Shown here: positions 17,850 to 25,790 of the stretch, piece by piece
How the letters are laid out: each line of letters opens with the position of its first letter
How positions within the stretch are numbered: position 1 is the stretch's first letter
Program-made: the position numbers and the translations under genes
The notes under the pieces: model-generated
Databases searched by the model: none
What the model was told of the DNA's origin: nothing
What the model saw: only the letters and a program-made list of their open reading frames with translations
Origin: Arthrobacter zhaoxinii
GTDB taxonomy: Bacteria > Actinomycetota > Actinomycetes > Actinomycetales > Micrococcaceae
NCBI RefSeq assembly: GCF_024385505.1
Contig: NZ_JANFLT010000006.1
Location: 496,001-560,000, forward strand
Length of the DNA stretch: 64,000 bases
Reading direction: 5' to 3'

Positions 17850-18353
17850 ATGGGTGCTGATATGCAGCCCCGGCTCCTGCCGGGCGCCCCGGCGTCGGCC
17901 GCGGCACGCACGGTCGCCACCGCTGCACCACCGGCGGAAGCGTTCATTTTTCCCAGTTTCGCCAAGCGGCGGCCTTTCAGCGGGGCCAGCCATTGTAGAA
18001 GTGCCGCCGCTGCCTGGGCCCGCAAATACTCGCGGATCATCACCGTGACGGACGCCGTGGTGGTCTTCGGGGCGGCCCTGGCCGGGCACCTGGTCTGGTT
18101 CGGCCTGTCACCGGCCCCGCTGATCCACTCCCGGCCCGTCGAGGGCCTGCCGCTGATGCACGTGGAGCTGCCTCAGCACTCCGGCGCCGCGCTGCTCGCC
18201 CTGATACCGGTGTTTATCACCCTTTCAGTGCTGATCCGCCGGGACAGCCCCGGTCCGGTGATTTTCCGGCAGATGCTGCACGATCCGCGGGTCACCCGGA
18301 TGCGCCCCCACCCGCCCATCCAGCCAAACGTCCATGACAGGGAGACAGGAAAG
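17850..18353 (+). pseudogene. Internally deleted polyprenyl sugar-phosphate transferase (WbaP/WcaJ-like) remnant
   Basis: The frame is open and runs into the next gene, but the protein is a patchwork of pieces of an initiating sugar transferase like that at 46091-47524. WARKYSRIITVTDAVVVFG resembles the N-terminal TM1. IHSRPVEGLPLMHVELP matches IHTQPVAGLPLIHVSTP of the intact protein. LIRRDSPGPVIFRQ matches VRADSSGPVLFRQ, and DPRVTRM matches DPRITRV. The segments between them, including most membrane helices and the catalytic C-terminus, are missing. It cannot be an active transferase. The frame stays open through several deletions, so a small membrane product is possible but unlikely. Confidence 0.8.
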
Positions 18354-18785
18354 ATGGCCATCCGCATCGGCTACGCCGCAGGAGCTTATGACCTGTTCCA
18401 TGTGGGGCACCTGAACATCCTTAGGCATGCTAAGGCCCACTGTGACTATCTCATCGCTGGAGTTGTCTCCGATGAACTGTGTGAGGCCCGGAAAGGCCAT
18501 CCGCCGGTCATACCCCTGGCCGAACGCCTCCAGATCGTAGGGGGACTGCAGTGCGTGGACAGCGCAGTTCCCGAACTGCTCCCAGACAAGCTGCAGACCT
18601 GGGAAGAACTGCGCTTCAACGTGTTCTTCAAGGGGGACGACTGGCGCGGCACACCGGCTGGCACGGCGCTGGAAGCCGCTTTTGCCGCCGAGGTTGTCTA
18701 TTTCCCCTATACGGTCCACACCTCCAGCAGCCGGCTGAGCCAGAGCCTGGAGGTCCTAAACTCGAGGGCAGGACGGCGGCTATGA
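18354..18785 (+). CDS. TagD-like cytidylyltransferase (CDP-polyol synthesis), copy B
   Basis: 143 aa paralogue of the enzyme at 10536. It has the HVGH site after AYDLF, PPVIPLAERLQIV, and the FNVFFKGDDWRGT segment near 84-96. It should make CDP-glycerol or a similar CDP-alcohol. The upstream remnant is in the same frame, so a longer fusion reading exists. I chose ATG 18354 because it is preceded by an AGGAAAG site and matches the normal N-terminus of the family. The stop overlaps the next glycosyltransferase by 4 bp, opening a coupled operon with CDP-alcohol phosphotransferase, anchored protein and beta-propeller. The partner GDPD lipoprotein of this set is at 27067. Confidence 0.85.
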   Translation: MAIRIGYAAGAYDLFHVGHLNILRHAKAHCDYLIAGVVSDELCEARKGHPPVIPLAERLQIVGGLQCVDSAVPELLPDKLQTWEELRFNVFFKGDDWRGTPAGTALEAAFAAEVVYFPYTVHTSSSRLSQSLEVLNSRAGRRL

Positions 18786-20005
18786 AAGCGTCCCCAACGC
18801 ATCGCGCACGCGTCACCCTGCGCATCGCACTGCTGGGCACCCGCGGGGTGCCCGCCCGCTACGGGGGATTCGAGACCTGTGTGGAGGAGGTAGGCCAGCG
18901 GCTGGCAGCCCTCGGACACAAAGTAAGCGTCTACTGCCGCACCGACAGCGAAAGCGACACCTCCGAAACCGAGTACCTCGGTATGGACCTTGTGTACCTG
19001 CCGGCCCTGCGGAGGCGGGCGCTGGAAACGCTCAGCCATACGGGACTCTCCGTTTTCCACCTGATGCTGCACCGGCCGGATGTGGCCATTGTCTTCAACG
19101 CGGCCAACGCGCCATGGCTTCCCATCCTGCGGGCAGCGCGTATTCCGGTGGCCACCCATGTGGATGGACTGGAATGGAAACGGGCCAAATGGGGGCCGAC
19201 GGGGCAGCGGTACTACCGGATGGCGGAAGCGGTTGCCGTGCGGTTCTCGGATGCGCTGATTGCCGATGCACGCGGTATCCGGGACTACTACCGGGATGAG
19301 TTCGACGCCGAAACGCATCTGATGGCCTACGGTGCGCCGATCCTCACCGATGCGGCCGCGGACCGTCTTGCCGGGCTCGGTCTTGAACCGGACGGCTACC
19401 ATTTGGTGGTCGCCCGGCTCGAACCCGAGAACCACGTCCACACCATCGTCGAAGGGTATGTCCGGAGCCGGGCGGAACTGCCTCTGGTGGTGGTCGGGGC
19501 GGCGGCCTATGCCCGGAAATATGTCAGCGGCCTGCACTCCTGCGCGGATGAACGGGTGCGGTTCCTTGGCGGAATCTGGGACCAGGAACAGCTGCAGCAG
19601 CTCTATGCGAATGCGCGCCTCTACTGGCACGGACACTCCGTGGGCGGCACCAACCCCTCCCTGCTGCGGGCGATGGGAGCAGGAACCGCCGTGAATGCCT
19701 TCGACGTCAATTTCAACCGGGAGGTCCTAGGGGAGTGCGGCTGGTACTTCCGCCTCCCTGCTGACATCCCGGCACTCATCGAAGCTGCGGAAGGTCCGGT
19801 GTCAGATACAACGCTGCGGGCTAAGCAGTCCCAGGAGCGGGCCAAAAGCTACGACTGGGGGCAGGTCGCCGATGAGTACGAGAAATTATGCCTGGGACTG
19901 GCCTCGGGCAAACTGAAAGGGCAGCACGCCCGTTTCGGCCGGGGGTTCCTCTGGGCGCCGCGCCGGACAGCAGGGAGGCCTGTGCACGGGGCGGTGGGAC
20001 CATGA
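18782..20005 (+). CDS. DUF1972-type glycosyltransferase (rhamnosyltransferase-like)
   Basis: 407 aa GT-B enzyme. The N-terminal domain has the DUF1972 signature LRIALLGTRGVPARYGGFET and THVDGLEWKRAKW near residue 125. The C-terminal GT4 domain has VVARLEPENHV, FLGGIWDQEQL and a HGHSVGGTNPSLLRAMGAG donor loop. Relatives with this N-terminus often transfer rhamnose or galactose onto lipid-linked glycans, but specificity is not readable. ATG 18782 overlaps the cytidylyltransferase stop by 4 bp and the gene overlaps the next by 4 bp, so it is translated as part of operon B. Confidence 0.87.
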   Translation: MKASPTHRARVTLRIALLGTRGVPARYGGFETCVEEVGQRLAALGHKVSVYCRTDSESDTSETEYLGMDLVYLPALRRRALETLSHTGLSVFHLMLHRPDVAIVFNAANAPWLPILRAARIPVATHVDGLEWKRAKWGPTGQRYYRMAEAVAVRFSDALIADARGIRDYYRDEFDAETHLMAYGAPILTDAAADRLAGLGLEPDGYHLVVARLEPENHVHTIVEGYVRSRAELPLVVVGAAAYARKYVSGLHSCADERVRFLGGIWDQEQLQQLYANARLYWHGHSVGGTNPSLLRAMGAGTAVNAFDVNFNREVLGECGWYFRLPADIPALIEAAEGPVSDTTLRAKQSQERAKSYDWGQVADEYEKLCLGLASGKLKGQHARFGRGFLWAPRRTAGRPVHGAVGP

Positions 20006-20799
20006 GCGGCCGCCGGCGGGAAGTAGCCGGCGCCCCGTCCCGTCCGGAGCACCTGCCGCACTTCCGCGCCGTGTACGCCCAGCTTGGCGAAGCGCAAAAA
20101 GCTGCGGCACGCAGCGCCCCCGCTTACTCCCGGTTCATCAACCGGAGGCTGGGCAGGGTGCTGGCCGCCGCCGCGTTCATGTGGGGCCTGTCATCGAATG
20201 CGGTCACCGCGGTGAGCGCCGTCCTCACGTTCAGCGCAGCGACCCTCCTCATTTTCCTGCCGCCGAGCTGGCCTGCGGGAGCGGCAGTGGCAACGCTCCT
20301 GCTGCTTGGTTATGCCTTTGATTCAGCGGACGGACAGGTAGCTCGCCTGACCGGCGGCGGCAGCCCGGCCGGCGAATGGCTGGACCACATCGTGGACGCC
20401 GTCAAAACCTCCGCACTGCCGCTTGCGCTAGCCGTCGGCCTGTATCGATTCAACGCCGTCGAACACTACTGGCTGCTGGTGCCACTGGCTTTCAGTGCCG
20501 TATCCGCTGTGCTGTTCTTCGCAATGATCCTCACCGAACAACTCCGCCGGCAGGTGGGAACTCCGTCGCGGGCGGCGGACCTGCCCGGACGTTTCCCCTG
20601 GCTTCGCTCGGTGTTCGTTTTGCCGATGGATTACGGCGTGCAGTGCGTGGCATTCGTGCTTTTGGGCAATCCCGCCCTCTTCCTGCCGGTGTATACCTTC
20701 ATAGCTGCTGCCACTACAGGCTTTGTTCTGCTGGCGCTCCCAAAATGGTTCCGCGAAATGAAGGCCCTGGCTCCACGGAAGACCGCAACAGCTATGTGA
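20002..20799 (+). CDS. CDP-alcohol phosphotransferase family membrane enzyme, copy B
   Basis: 265 aa, same subfamily as the gene at 2657. The complete signature is D107, D110-G111, A114-R115, G124, D128 and D132. Shared features outside the motif are an N-terminal LGEAQKAA...RFINRRLGR stretch and a C-terminal LPMDYGVQCVAF...LPKWFREM region, matching QLKQAQKT...YVNRPAGR and LPVDYGMTCLAF...LPKWRSEL in copy A. So the two are true paralogues, not just members of one superfamily. The start overlaps the glycosyltransferase stop by 4 bp. It probably uses the CDP-alcohol made by the gene at 18354; the acceptor is unknown. Confidence 0.88.
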   Translation: MSGRRREVAGAPSRPEHLPHFRAVYAQLGEAQKAAARSAPAYSRFINRRLGRVLAAAAFMWGLSSNAVTAVSAVLTFSAATLLIFLPPSWPAGAAVATLLLLGYAFDSADGQVARLTGGGSPAGEWLDHIVDAVKTSALPLALAVGLYRFNAVEHYWLLVPLAFSAVSAVLFFAMILTEQLRRQVGTPSRAADLPGRFPWLRSVFVLPMDYGVQCVAFVLLGNPALFLPVYTFIAAATTGFVLLALPKWFREMKALAPRKTATAM

Positions 20800-20809
20800 G
20801 GAGCAGGGC

Positions 20810-21559
20810 ATGGACAAAGAAGGCCTTAGGAGGCGAACAGGGGGCCGGAGACGGCTGGCGCTCGTTGCGGTGCTGGTGCTGGTTCTTTTGACGGGGGGAC
20901 TGTTCACCCTTCAGATTGGGGGCGGTGGCGCTGATCCGGCGGCGGCGCAACGGGAACCAAACGCCACGGAGGCGAGTCCCGGACCCCAAGGGGAGCAGTC
21001 GGCTGCCTCGCCCGCTGCCGGCGAAGCAACCGCGCCGGCAGCGGACGGATCCGGCGGCGACGGCGAAACCGGAGGAGGCGACGGAGCCGGCGCCGCTTTG
21101 GGGGAGCCGCCCGCCGCCGGGGAGATCAACGATGCTCCCCAGCCGGTTGCCGCCGCCGGGGCCCTTAACCGTCCCGCTGACGTCAGCGACGGCGTCGAGG
21201 CCGCTGTCGGTTCCTTCGAGGCTGTCGACGGCGATCCTGGAGGAGCCGCCGAGGCCGGCGGGCCCTCCATCCGGTTCAGCGTCACGGTATCCAACCGTAC
21301 GGGCAGCGCGATATCCCTCGAAGAAGCCGTGGTCAACGTTGAAGCCGGTCCGGACGCGACCCCGGCAACCCAGTTGAGCGGTCCCGGAGGCACCGCCTTT
21401 CCGGCGACTCTGGGCGCCGGGGAGTCCGCGTCTGCAGTATTCGTCTTCCGCGTAGCACCTGAGCTCCGGCAAGCACTCAGGATCCTTTTCCACTATCAGG
21501 CAACCACCCCGATTGCCGCGTTCGAAGGGCCCATGCCCCAGTCAGAAGGAAAACAATGA
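20810..21559 (+). CDS. Membrane-anchored protein with disordered linker and Ig-like domain
   Basis: 249 aa of unrecognised family. A positively charged N-terminus (RRRTGGRRR) precedes one transmembrane helix (about 16-36) that anchors the protein facing outward. About 110 residues rich in Ala, Gly, Pro and Glu form a flexible linker. The last 100 residues (IRFSVTVSNRTGSAISLEEAVVNVEAG ending in FHYQATTP-like strands) look like a small immunoglobulin-like beta domain. The ATG has GAGGAGC upstream. The stop overlaps the beta-propeller gene by 4 bp, so the two products are made together; an extracellular docking or assembly role for the propeller is inferred. Confidence 0.7.
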   Translation: MDKEGLRRRTGGRRRLALVAVLVLVLLTGGLFTLQIGGGGADPAAAQREPNATEASPGPQGEQSAASPAAGEATAPAADGSGGDGETGGGDGAGAALGEPPAAGEINDAPQPVAAAGALNRPADVSDGVEAAVGSFEAVDGDPGGAAEAGGPSIRFSVTVSNRTGSAISLEEAVVNVEAGPDATPATQLSGPGGTAFPATLGAGESASAVFVFRVAPELRQALRILFHYQATTPIAAFEGPMPQSEGKQ

Positions 21560-24174
21560 ACAAAAAACCCACCCGCCGCGAATACGCGGATCCTGGTCCG
21601 CAAAGCGCCAGGATTGTCCGGGGTTTCCGCAGGTTGACGGCTCTGGCGGGCGCAGCAGCCATCACGGCCTCGCTGGTGCTCGTGTCCGTAACTCCGGCCG
21701 CCGCAGACACCGCACCCTTGAACCCGGCCGATCCAGCCACCCCTGAAACGGTTTCCGCGGATGCCCTTCCCACTGTGCAGATTGACGGCGTTGTCTGGCA
21801 GCAGGTGGCAGTGGGCAATACCGTGTACGTCGCCGGTGAATTCACAAAGGCACGCCCTGCAGGAGCGGCCCCCGGAACCAACACGGTTACCCGCAACAAC
21901 ATCCTGGCCTACAACCTCACCACGGGCGAATTGATCTCTTCCTTCGCACCGAGCCTGAATGCACAGGCAAAAGCGATCACTGCTTCCCCTGACGGCACAC
22001 GGATCTACGTCGGCGGAACGTTCACCCAAGTGAACGGTGTCAACGCCTACCGCATCGCCGCGCTGAACCCGACCACCGGCGAACTGATTAATTCCTTCAA
22101 GCCGGCGCCCAACTCGAAGGTCTCGGCAATTGCCGCCACGAACACCACGGTCTATTTCGGTGGCGTGTTCTCCAGCGTGGGGTCCACCAGCCGCAGCAGG
22201 CTCGCATCCGTGAACGCATCGGACGGCAAACTGACATCCTGGGCGCCAACTGCCAACGGCGCCGTAACGGCGATGGCGATGAGCCCCGATCAGAGCAGGA
22301 TCGCAGTAGGCGGGGCGTTCACCACGCTGAATAATTCCGGCAACCCCGGGTACGGTTTGGGCCAGGTGTCCGCAGCGAACGGCGCACTACTGCCCTTCGC
22401 GGTGAACTCCGTAGTCCGCGACGCCGGCTCGGCGGGCGCGATCACGAGCCTCACGGCCGGCGACGACGTCGTTTACGGGAGCGGATACGACTACGGAGGA
22501 GGCGCCAACTTCGAAGGCAGTTTCGCTGCCAAATGGGACGGTGGAGCCATCAAGTGGTTGGAGGACTGCCACGGCGATACCTATGGTGTGGCCCCACTCG
22601 ACGGGGCTGTGTACACCGCGGGGCACGCCCACATGTGCACCAACATCGGCGGCTTCCCGGAGGTCACCCCGCGGCGGTTCCAGCGCGGCCTCGCCTTCAG
22701 CGAGGAAGCAACGCAGAAAATCACCAGGGAACGGGGCAGCTACGTAAACTTCGAGGGCAAGCCCGCGCCGTCCCTGCAAACCTGGTTCCCGGACATCGAG
22801 GCAGGCTCCTACACTGGCAAGACCCAGGGGCCGTGGACTGTCGCCACGGCCCCTGGATACGTGCTGATGGGCGGCGAATTCCCGAAGGTCAACGGCAAGC
22901 CGCAGCAGGGTCTCGTCCGCTTCGCCACCAAGGACCGTGCACCGAACCGGCTGGGGCCGCAGGATGCGTCGTCCGAGAGCCTGCCTACCGTGAAAGACAC
23001 GGGCAAGGGTGGAGCCACCGTGACCTGGAAGACCAACATGGACCAGGACAACCAGAACCTGACCTATAGGGTGATCCGGGACGGGAATATCGCTGCTCCC
23101 GTCCACACTGTCACGGAGGCCTCCACCTTCTGGCAGCGGCCCAGCCTGACCTTTACTGATACTGGGCTGTCTTCGGGTGCCCACACCTATCGGATCTTCG
23201 TGACGGATCCCTTTGGCAACGAGCTCGCGACAAACGCGGTCAGCGTCAACGTGACCGGCGGGGGGCAAGTCAATACCGCACCGATTGCGGCATTTACCGC
23301 CACCACGGCGGGGCTCACGGTCAATGTCAATGGCTCTGGATCTACGGATCCCGGCGGAAGCATCGCGGGATATGCCTGGGACCTCGGTGACGGCAGCACT
23401 GCCACCGGGGCAACCGCTTCCCGTACCTACGCGGCTCCGGGAACGTACACGGTCTCACTCACGGTGACGGATAACGGTGGTGCGGCTAATACACTCCGCC
23501 GCGCCGTAACGGTGGGATCACCAACCGTTCCGCCTCCGCCGGCGGGAACCCTGGCGCGTGACACCTTTGCCCGTACCGTATCGGGAGGCTGGGGTACCGC
23601 TGACGCCGGTGGACGCTGGACGGTCGTGGGAACGGCTGGCAACTACAGTGTGGGTTCCGGGGCAGGGTCCATGCTCGTCAACGCGGGAGGAAGCGCGGTC
23701 GCCCAGCTGAACAGCGTCTCGGCAACGGATGCCAGGACCAGTTTCAGTGTCGTCGTCGACAAGAAGCCGAACGGAGGCGGCCTGAAGGTACTGGGGATTG
23801 GACGGCGGATCGCCGGCGCCGGCGAGTACCGCGGCGGAGTCTCCATAACGTCCGCCGGGGCAGTGAACTTTTCCCTCACCAAGGTGTTGGGAAGCGCTGA
23901 AAGTTCCCTGAAATCCGCGTCTGTTCCTGGGCTGGCTCTGGCGCCGGGGGAACAGTTGAACGTGTTGGTCAGGGTGAGCGGAGTCTCGCCCACCACGGTT
24001 GAAGCCAAGGCATGGAAGGCAGGAACTGCGGAACCGTCAGGCTGGCAGGTCACGGCGACCGATAGTTCCGCAGGACTCCAGGCAGCAGGAGGAGTAGGGA
24101 TCTACTCCTATCTCTCGGGAACGGCGACCGTTGGACCGATCCTCCTCAGCATCCGGTCCTTCTCGGCCCAGTAA
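21556..24174 (+). CDS. Secreted beta-propeller protein with PKD and lectin-like domains
   Basis: 872 aa. A long n-region and hydrophobic stretch (LTALAGAAAITASLVLVS, ending AAAD) form the signal peptide. The propeller (about 60-465) uses repeats such as VYVAGEFTKARP, IYVGGTFTQVNG and VYFGGVFSSVGS. The EDCHGDT...GHAHMC cluster (22561-22660) matches the DxC and HxHxC cluster of the two paralogues on the other side. An FN3-like segment (about 480-560), a PKD domain (NTAPIAAFTATTAG to the end at about 655) and a C-terminal concanavalin-like domain (DTFARTVSGGWGTADAGGRW onward) follow. It is the last gene of operon B. Probably a surface matrix or adhesion protein tied to the glycan of this set. 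Confidence 0.85.
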   Translation: MNKKPTRREYADPGPQSARIVRGFRRLTALAGAAAITASLVLVSVTPAAADTAPLNPADPATPETVSADALPTVQIDGVVWQQVAVGNTVYVAGEFTKARPAGAAPGTNTVTRNNILAYNLTTGELISSFAPSLNAQAKAITASPDGTRIYVGGTFTQVNGVNAYRIAALNPTTGELINSFKPAPNSKVSAIAATNTTVYFGGVFSSVGSTSRSRLASVNASDGKLTSWAPTANGAVTAMAMSPDQSRIAVGGAFTTLNNSGNPGYGLGQVSAANGALLPFAVNSVVRDAGSAGAITSLTAGDDVVYGSGYDYGGGANFEGSFAAKWDGGAIKWLEDCHGDTYGVAPLDGAVYTAGHAHMCTNIGGFPEVTPRRFQRGLAFSEEATQKITRERGSYVNFEGKPAPSLQTWFPDIEAGSYTGKTQGPWTVATAPGYVLMGGEFPKVNGKPQQGLVRFATKDRAPNRLGPQDASSESLPTVKDTGKGGATVTWKTNMDQDNQNLTYRVIRDGNIAAPVHTVTEASTFWQRPSLTFTDTGLSSGAHTYRIFVTDPFGNELATNAVSVNVTGGGQVNTAPIAAFTATTAGLTVNVNGSGSTDPGGSIAGYAWDLGDGSTATGATASRTYAAPGTYTVSLTVTDNGGAANTLRRAVTVGSPTVPPPPAGTLARDTFARTVSGGWGTADAGGRWTVVGTAGNYSVGSGAGSMLVNAGGSAVAQLNSVSATDARTSFSVVVDKKPNGGGLKVLGIGRRIAGAGEYRGGVSITSAGAVNFSLTKVLGSAESSLKSASVPGLALAPGEQLNVLVRVSGVSPTTVEAKAWKAGTAEPSGWQVTATDSSAGLQAAGGVGIYSYLSGTATVGPILLSIRSFSAQ

Positions 24175-24181
24175 ACCCAGC

Positions 24182-24204
24182 CCGGCCGCTGCCCACGCGG
24201 CCGG
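24182..24204. terminator. Terminator-like hairpin between convergent genes
   Basis: Perfect 8-bp GC stem CCGGCCGC/GCGGCCGG with a 7-nt loop, centred in the 44-bp gap between the beta-propeller gene (+) and the flippase gene (-). There is no T-tract, so the termination role is inferred from position. Confidence 0.55.
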
Positions 24205-24218
24205 AGAGCAGCTGATGT

Positions 24219-25571
24219 TCACCGGGAGGGGTCTCCGGCTTCGGACGGGGACCCCTCCTCTGCGTCCTGCACAGGGCCGGGAACGCCTTCGGACGTTTCT
24301 TGCCGGCGATGCCGTCTTCGGGCCAGGTCACGGTGGACGTACCAGAAATTCGGCAGCACCTGGCAGAGAGCAACGGACACGGCGGAACCGATGATCGGTC
24401 CGCCGGCGCCCACCACCCCCACCAGCCACCAGGACAACCCCAGATTCAGCGGAACCATAAGCAGAATGGGAGCGACCTGGAACCACAGACCTTTCTGGTC
24501 CGTCATGTACATGCCCAGCGGGTACTTGGCCGCCTGCAGTCCGGTAAAGGCGGCGAACCCAAGAACCAGGGGAAGATCCAGGTGGATCTGCCCGGAGGAG
24601 ATAAACCCGGCAAGCCAAGGGGAAGCCAGGGCCAGGCCACCCCCAAGCAGTACCCCTCCGGTCAGGAAGGCGAGGGTAGGTCCGGCCGGGGATTCCACGT
24701 GCCCTTCGCGGCGTGCGAGGGCATAGACAGGCCACAAAGCCAGCCCCGCGGCAGCGATTGTCTGCAGGACCAGGCCATACAACTGGGAGGCGAGGTTGTA
24801 GGCGGCCAGCGCGTCAACCCCCGCTAAATGACTGAGCAGCAGGCGGTCGGTCTGCATGGCGATGGGAAGGGCCACCATCTGAATCAGCATGGGAAGGGCT
24901 GTGCCGGCCACGGGCACCCCCCGGTAGGAGCGCACACGCCACACCCGCCGCAGCGCCGTTCCCAGCTGGGGACGGGTATGCCGGTGGGCGATCACCAGAC
25001 AGATGACGGACACGAGTCCGTTGCCGGCATAAGAAAAAACAGCCAGGAAATTTCCGGCCGGAAGGGAGAGGGCGATGACCGAGGTAATGCACAGCAGCAT
25101 GAACGGCGCCACCACCACCTGCGCTGCAACCTGGCTCGTCGTCCTGCCCAGGCCCACGAGGATCCTTTGCCCAACAACCAGCGGCAGGCACACCCCGAAC
25201 AGGGACAGACACAGGAAGGCTGCTGTGTTCCCTTCGCTGCCCGTGACCGCGCTGCCAAGCAGCAGCGGCCATGCCTTGAGCAGGGTGATTGCCGCAGACA
25301 GGCAGATGAGGACAAAGCCGGCACCAAACAACACCCGCAGCGCTGTTACCAGGGTCCGGGTAACATCCTCGTCGGTCCGCACAGCCTTGGACCCGGCAAC
25401 CGCGTTGATGACTACTGCCGCTATGCCCAGATCGGCAAATGGCAGCAGCGACGGAAAGGAGGCAAGGAGGCCGTATTGTGCGTACGCCGACGTACCGAAG
25501 TCCTGGATGATCAAGCGGCTGGTCAGCACTGCCAGCAGGCCCGACGAGCCCATGACCAGGACTTTGACCAC
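24219..25571 (-). CDS. Wzx-like polysaccharide flippase, set B
   Basis: 450 aa polytopic protein of the MATE/PST exporter type, with about 12 hydrophobic segments and a charged C-terminal tail. N-terminal SRLIIQDFGTSAYAQYGLLASFPSLLPFADLGI is typical of oligosaccharide flippases. The GTG start at 25571 is the only usable one. The in-frame codons before it (NSALKAVGSTAV) look like a natural flippase N-terminus but contain no ATG, GTG or TTG before a stop, and the ribosome-binding site is weak. The true start may therefore be a rarer codon, or the 5' end may be damaged. Divergent from the polymerase at 25791. Confidence 0.78.
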   Translation of the reverse strand: MVKVLVMGSSGLLAVLTSRLIIQDFGTSAYAQYGLLASFPSLLPFADLGIAAVVINAVAGSKAVRTDEDVTRTLVTALRVLFGAGFVLICLSAAITLLKAWPLLLGSAVTGSEGNTAAFLCLSLFGVCLPLVVGQRILVGLGRTTSQVAAQVVVAPFMLLCITSVIALSLPAGNFLAVFSYAGNGLVSVICLVIAHRHTRPQLGTALRRVWRVRSYRGVPVAGTALPMLIQMVALPIAMQTDRLLLSHLAGVDALAAYNLASQLYGLVLQTIAAAGLALWPVYALARREGHVESPAGPTLAFLTGGVLLGGGLALASPWLAGFISSGQIHLDLPLVLGFAAFTGLQAAKYPLGMYMTDQKGLWFQVAPILLMVPLNLGLSWWLVGVVGAGGPIIGSAVSVALCQVLPNFWYVHRDLARRRHRRQETSEGVPGPVQDAEEGSPSEAGDPSR

Positions 25572-25790
25572 CGCTGTGCTGCCGACGGCCTTGAGGGCTG
25601 AATTCTTGAGGTTCCTCGTTGTTCCCTCCGCCCAAGCGTCGACTGTGGGACCTGCCGGCCGCTCGCCATGATGTCAGGCGGTACGTGTGCTTTCCATAGG
25701 TACTCGGGCGGGCTGCTAAGTACCTATTGGCAATCGGAAGCAGCGGCGTACATTGGGCCCGGCAGCGGCGGAGTGAACAGGGGGGACCGG

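Noticed and set aside
18354-18785. Fusion protein of sugar transferase and cytidylyltransferase (frame open from 17850)
   Set aside because: The upstream part is a deleted remnant, and the cytidylyltransferase has its own ATG with a good ribosome-binding site and a normal N-terminus.
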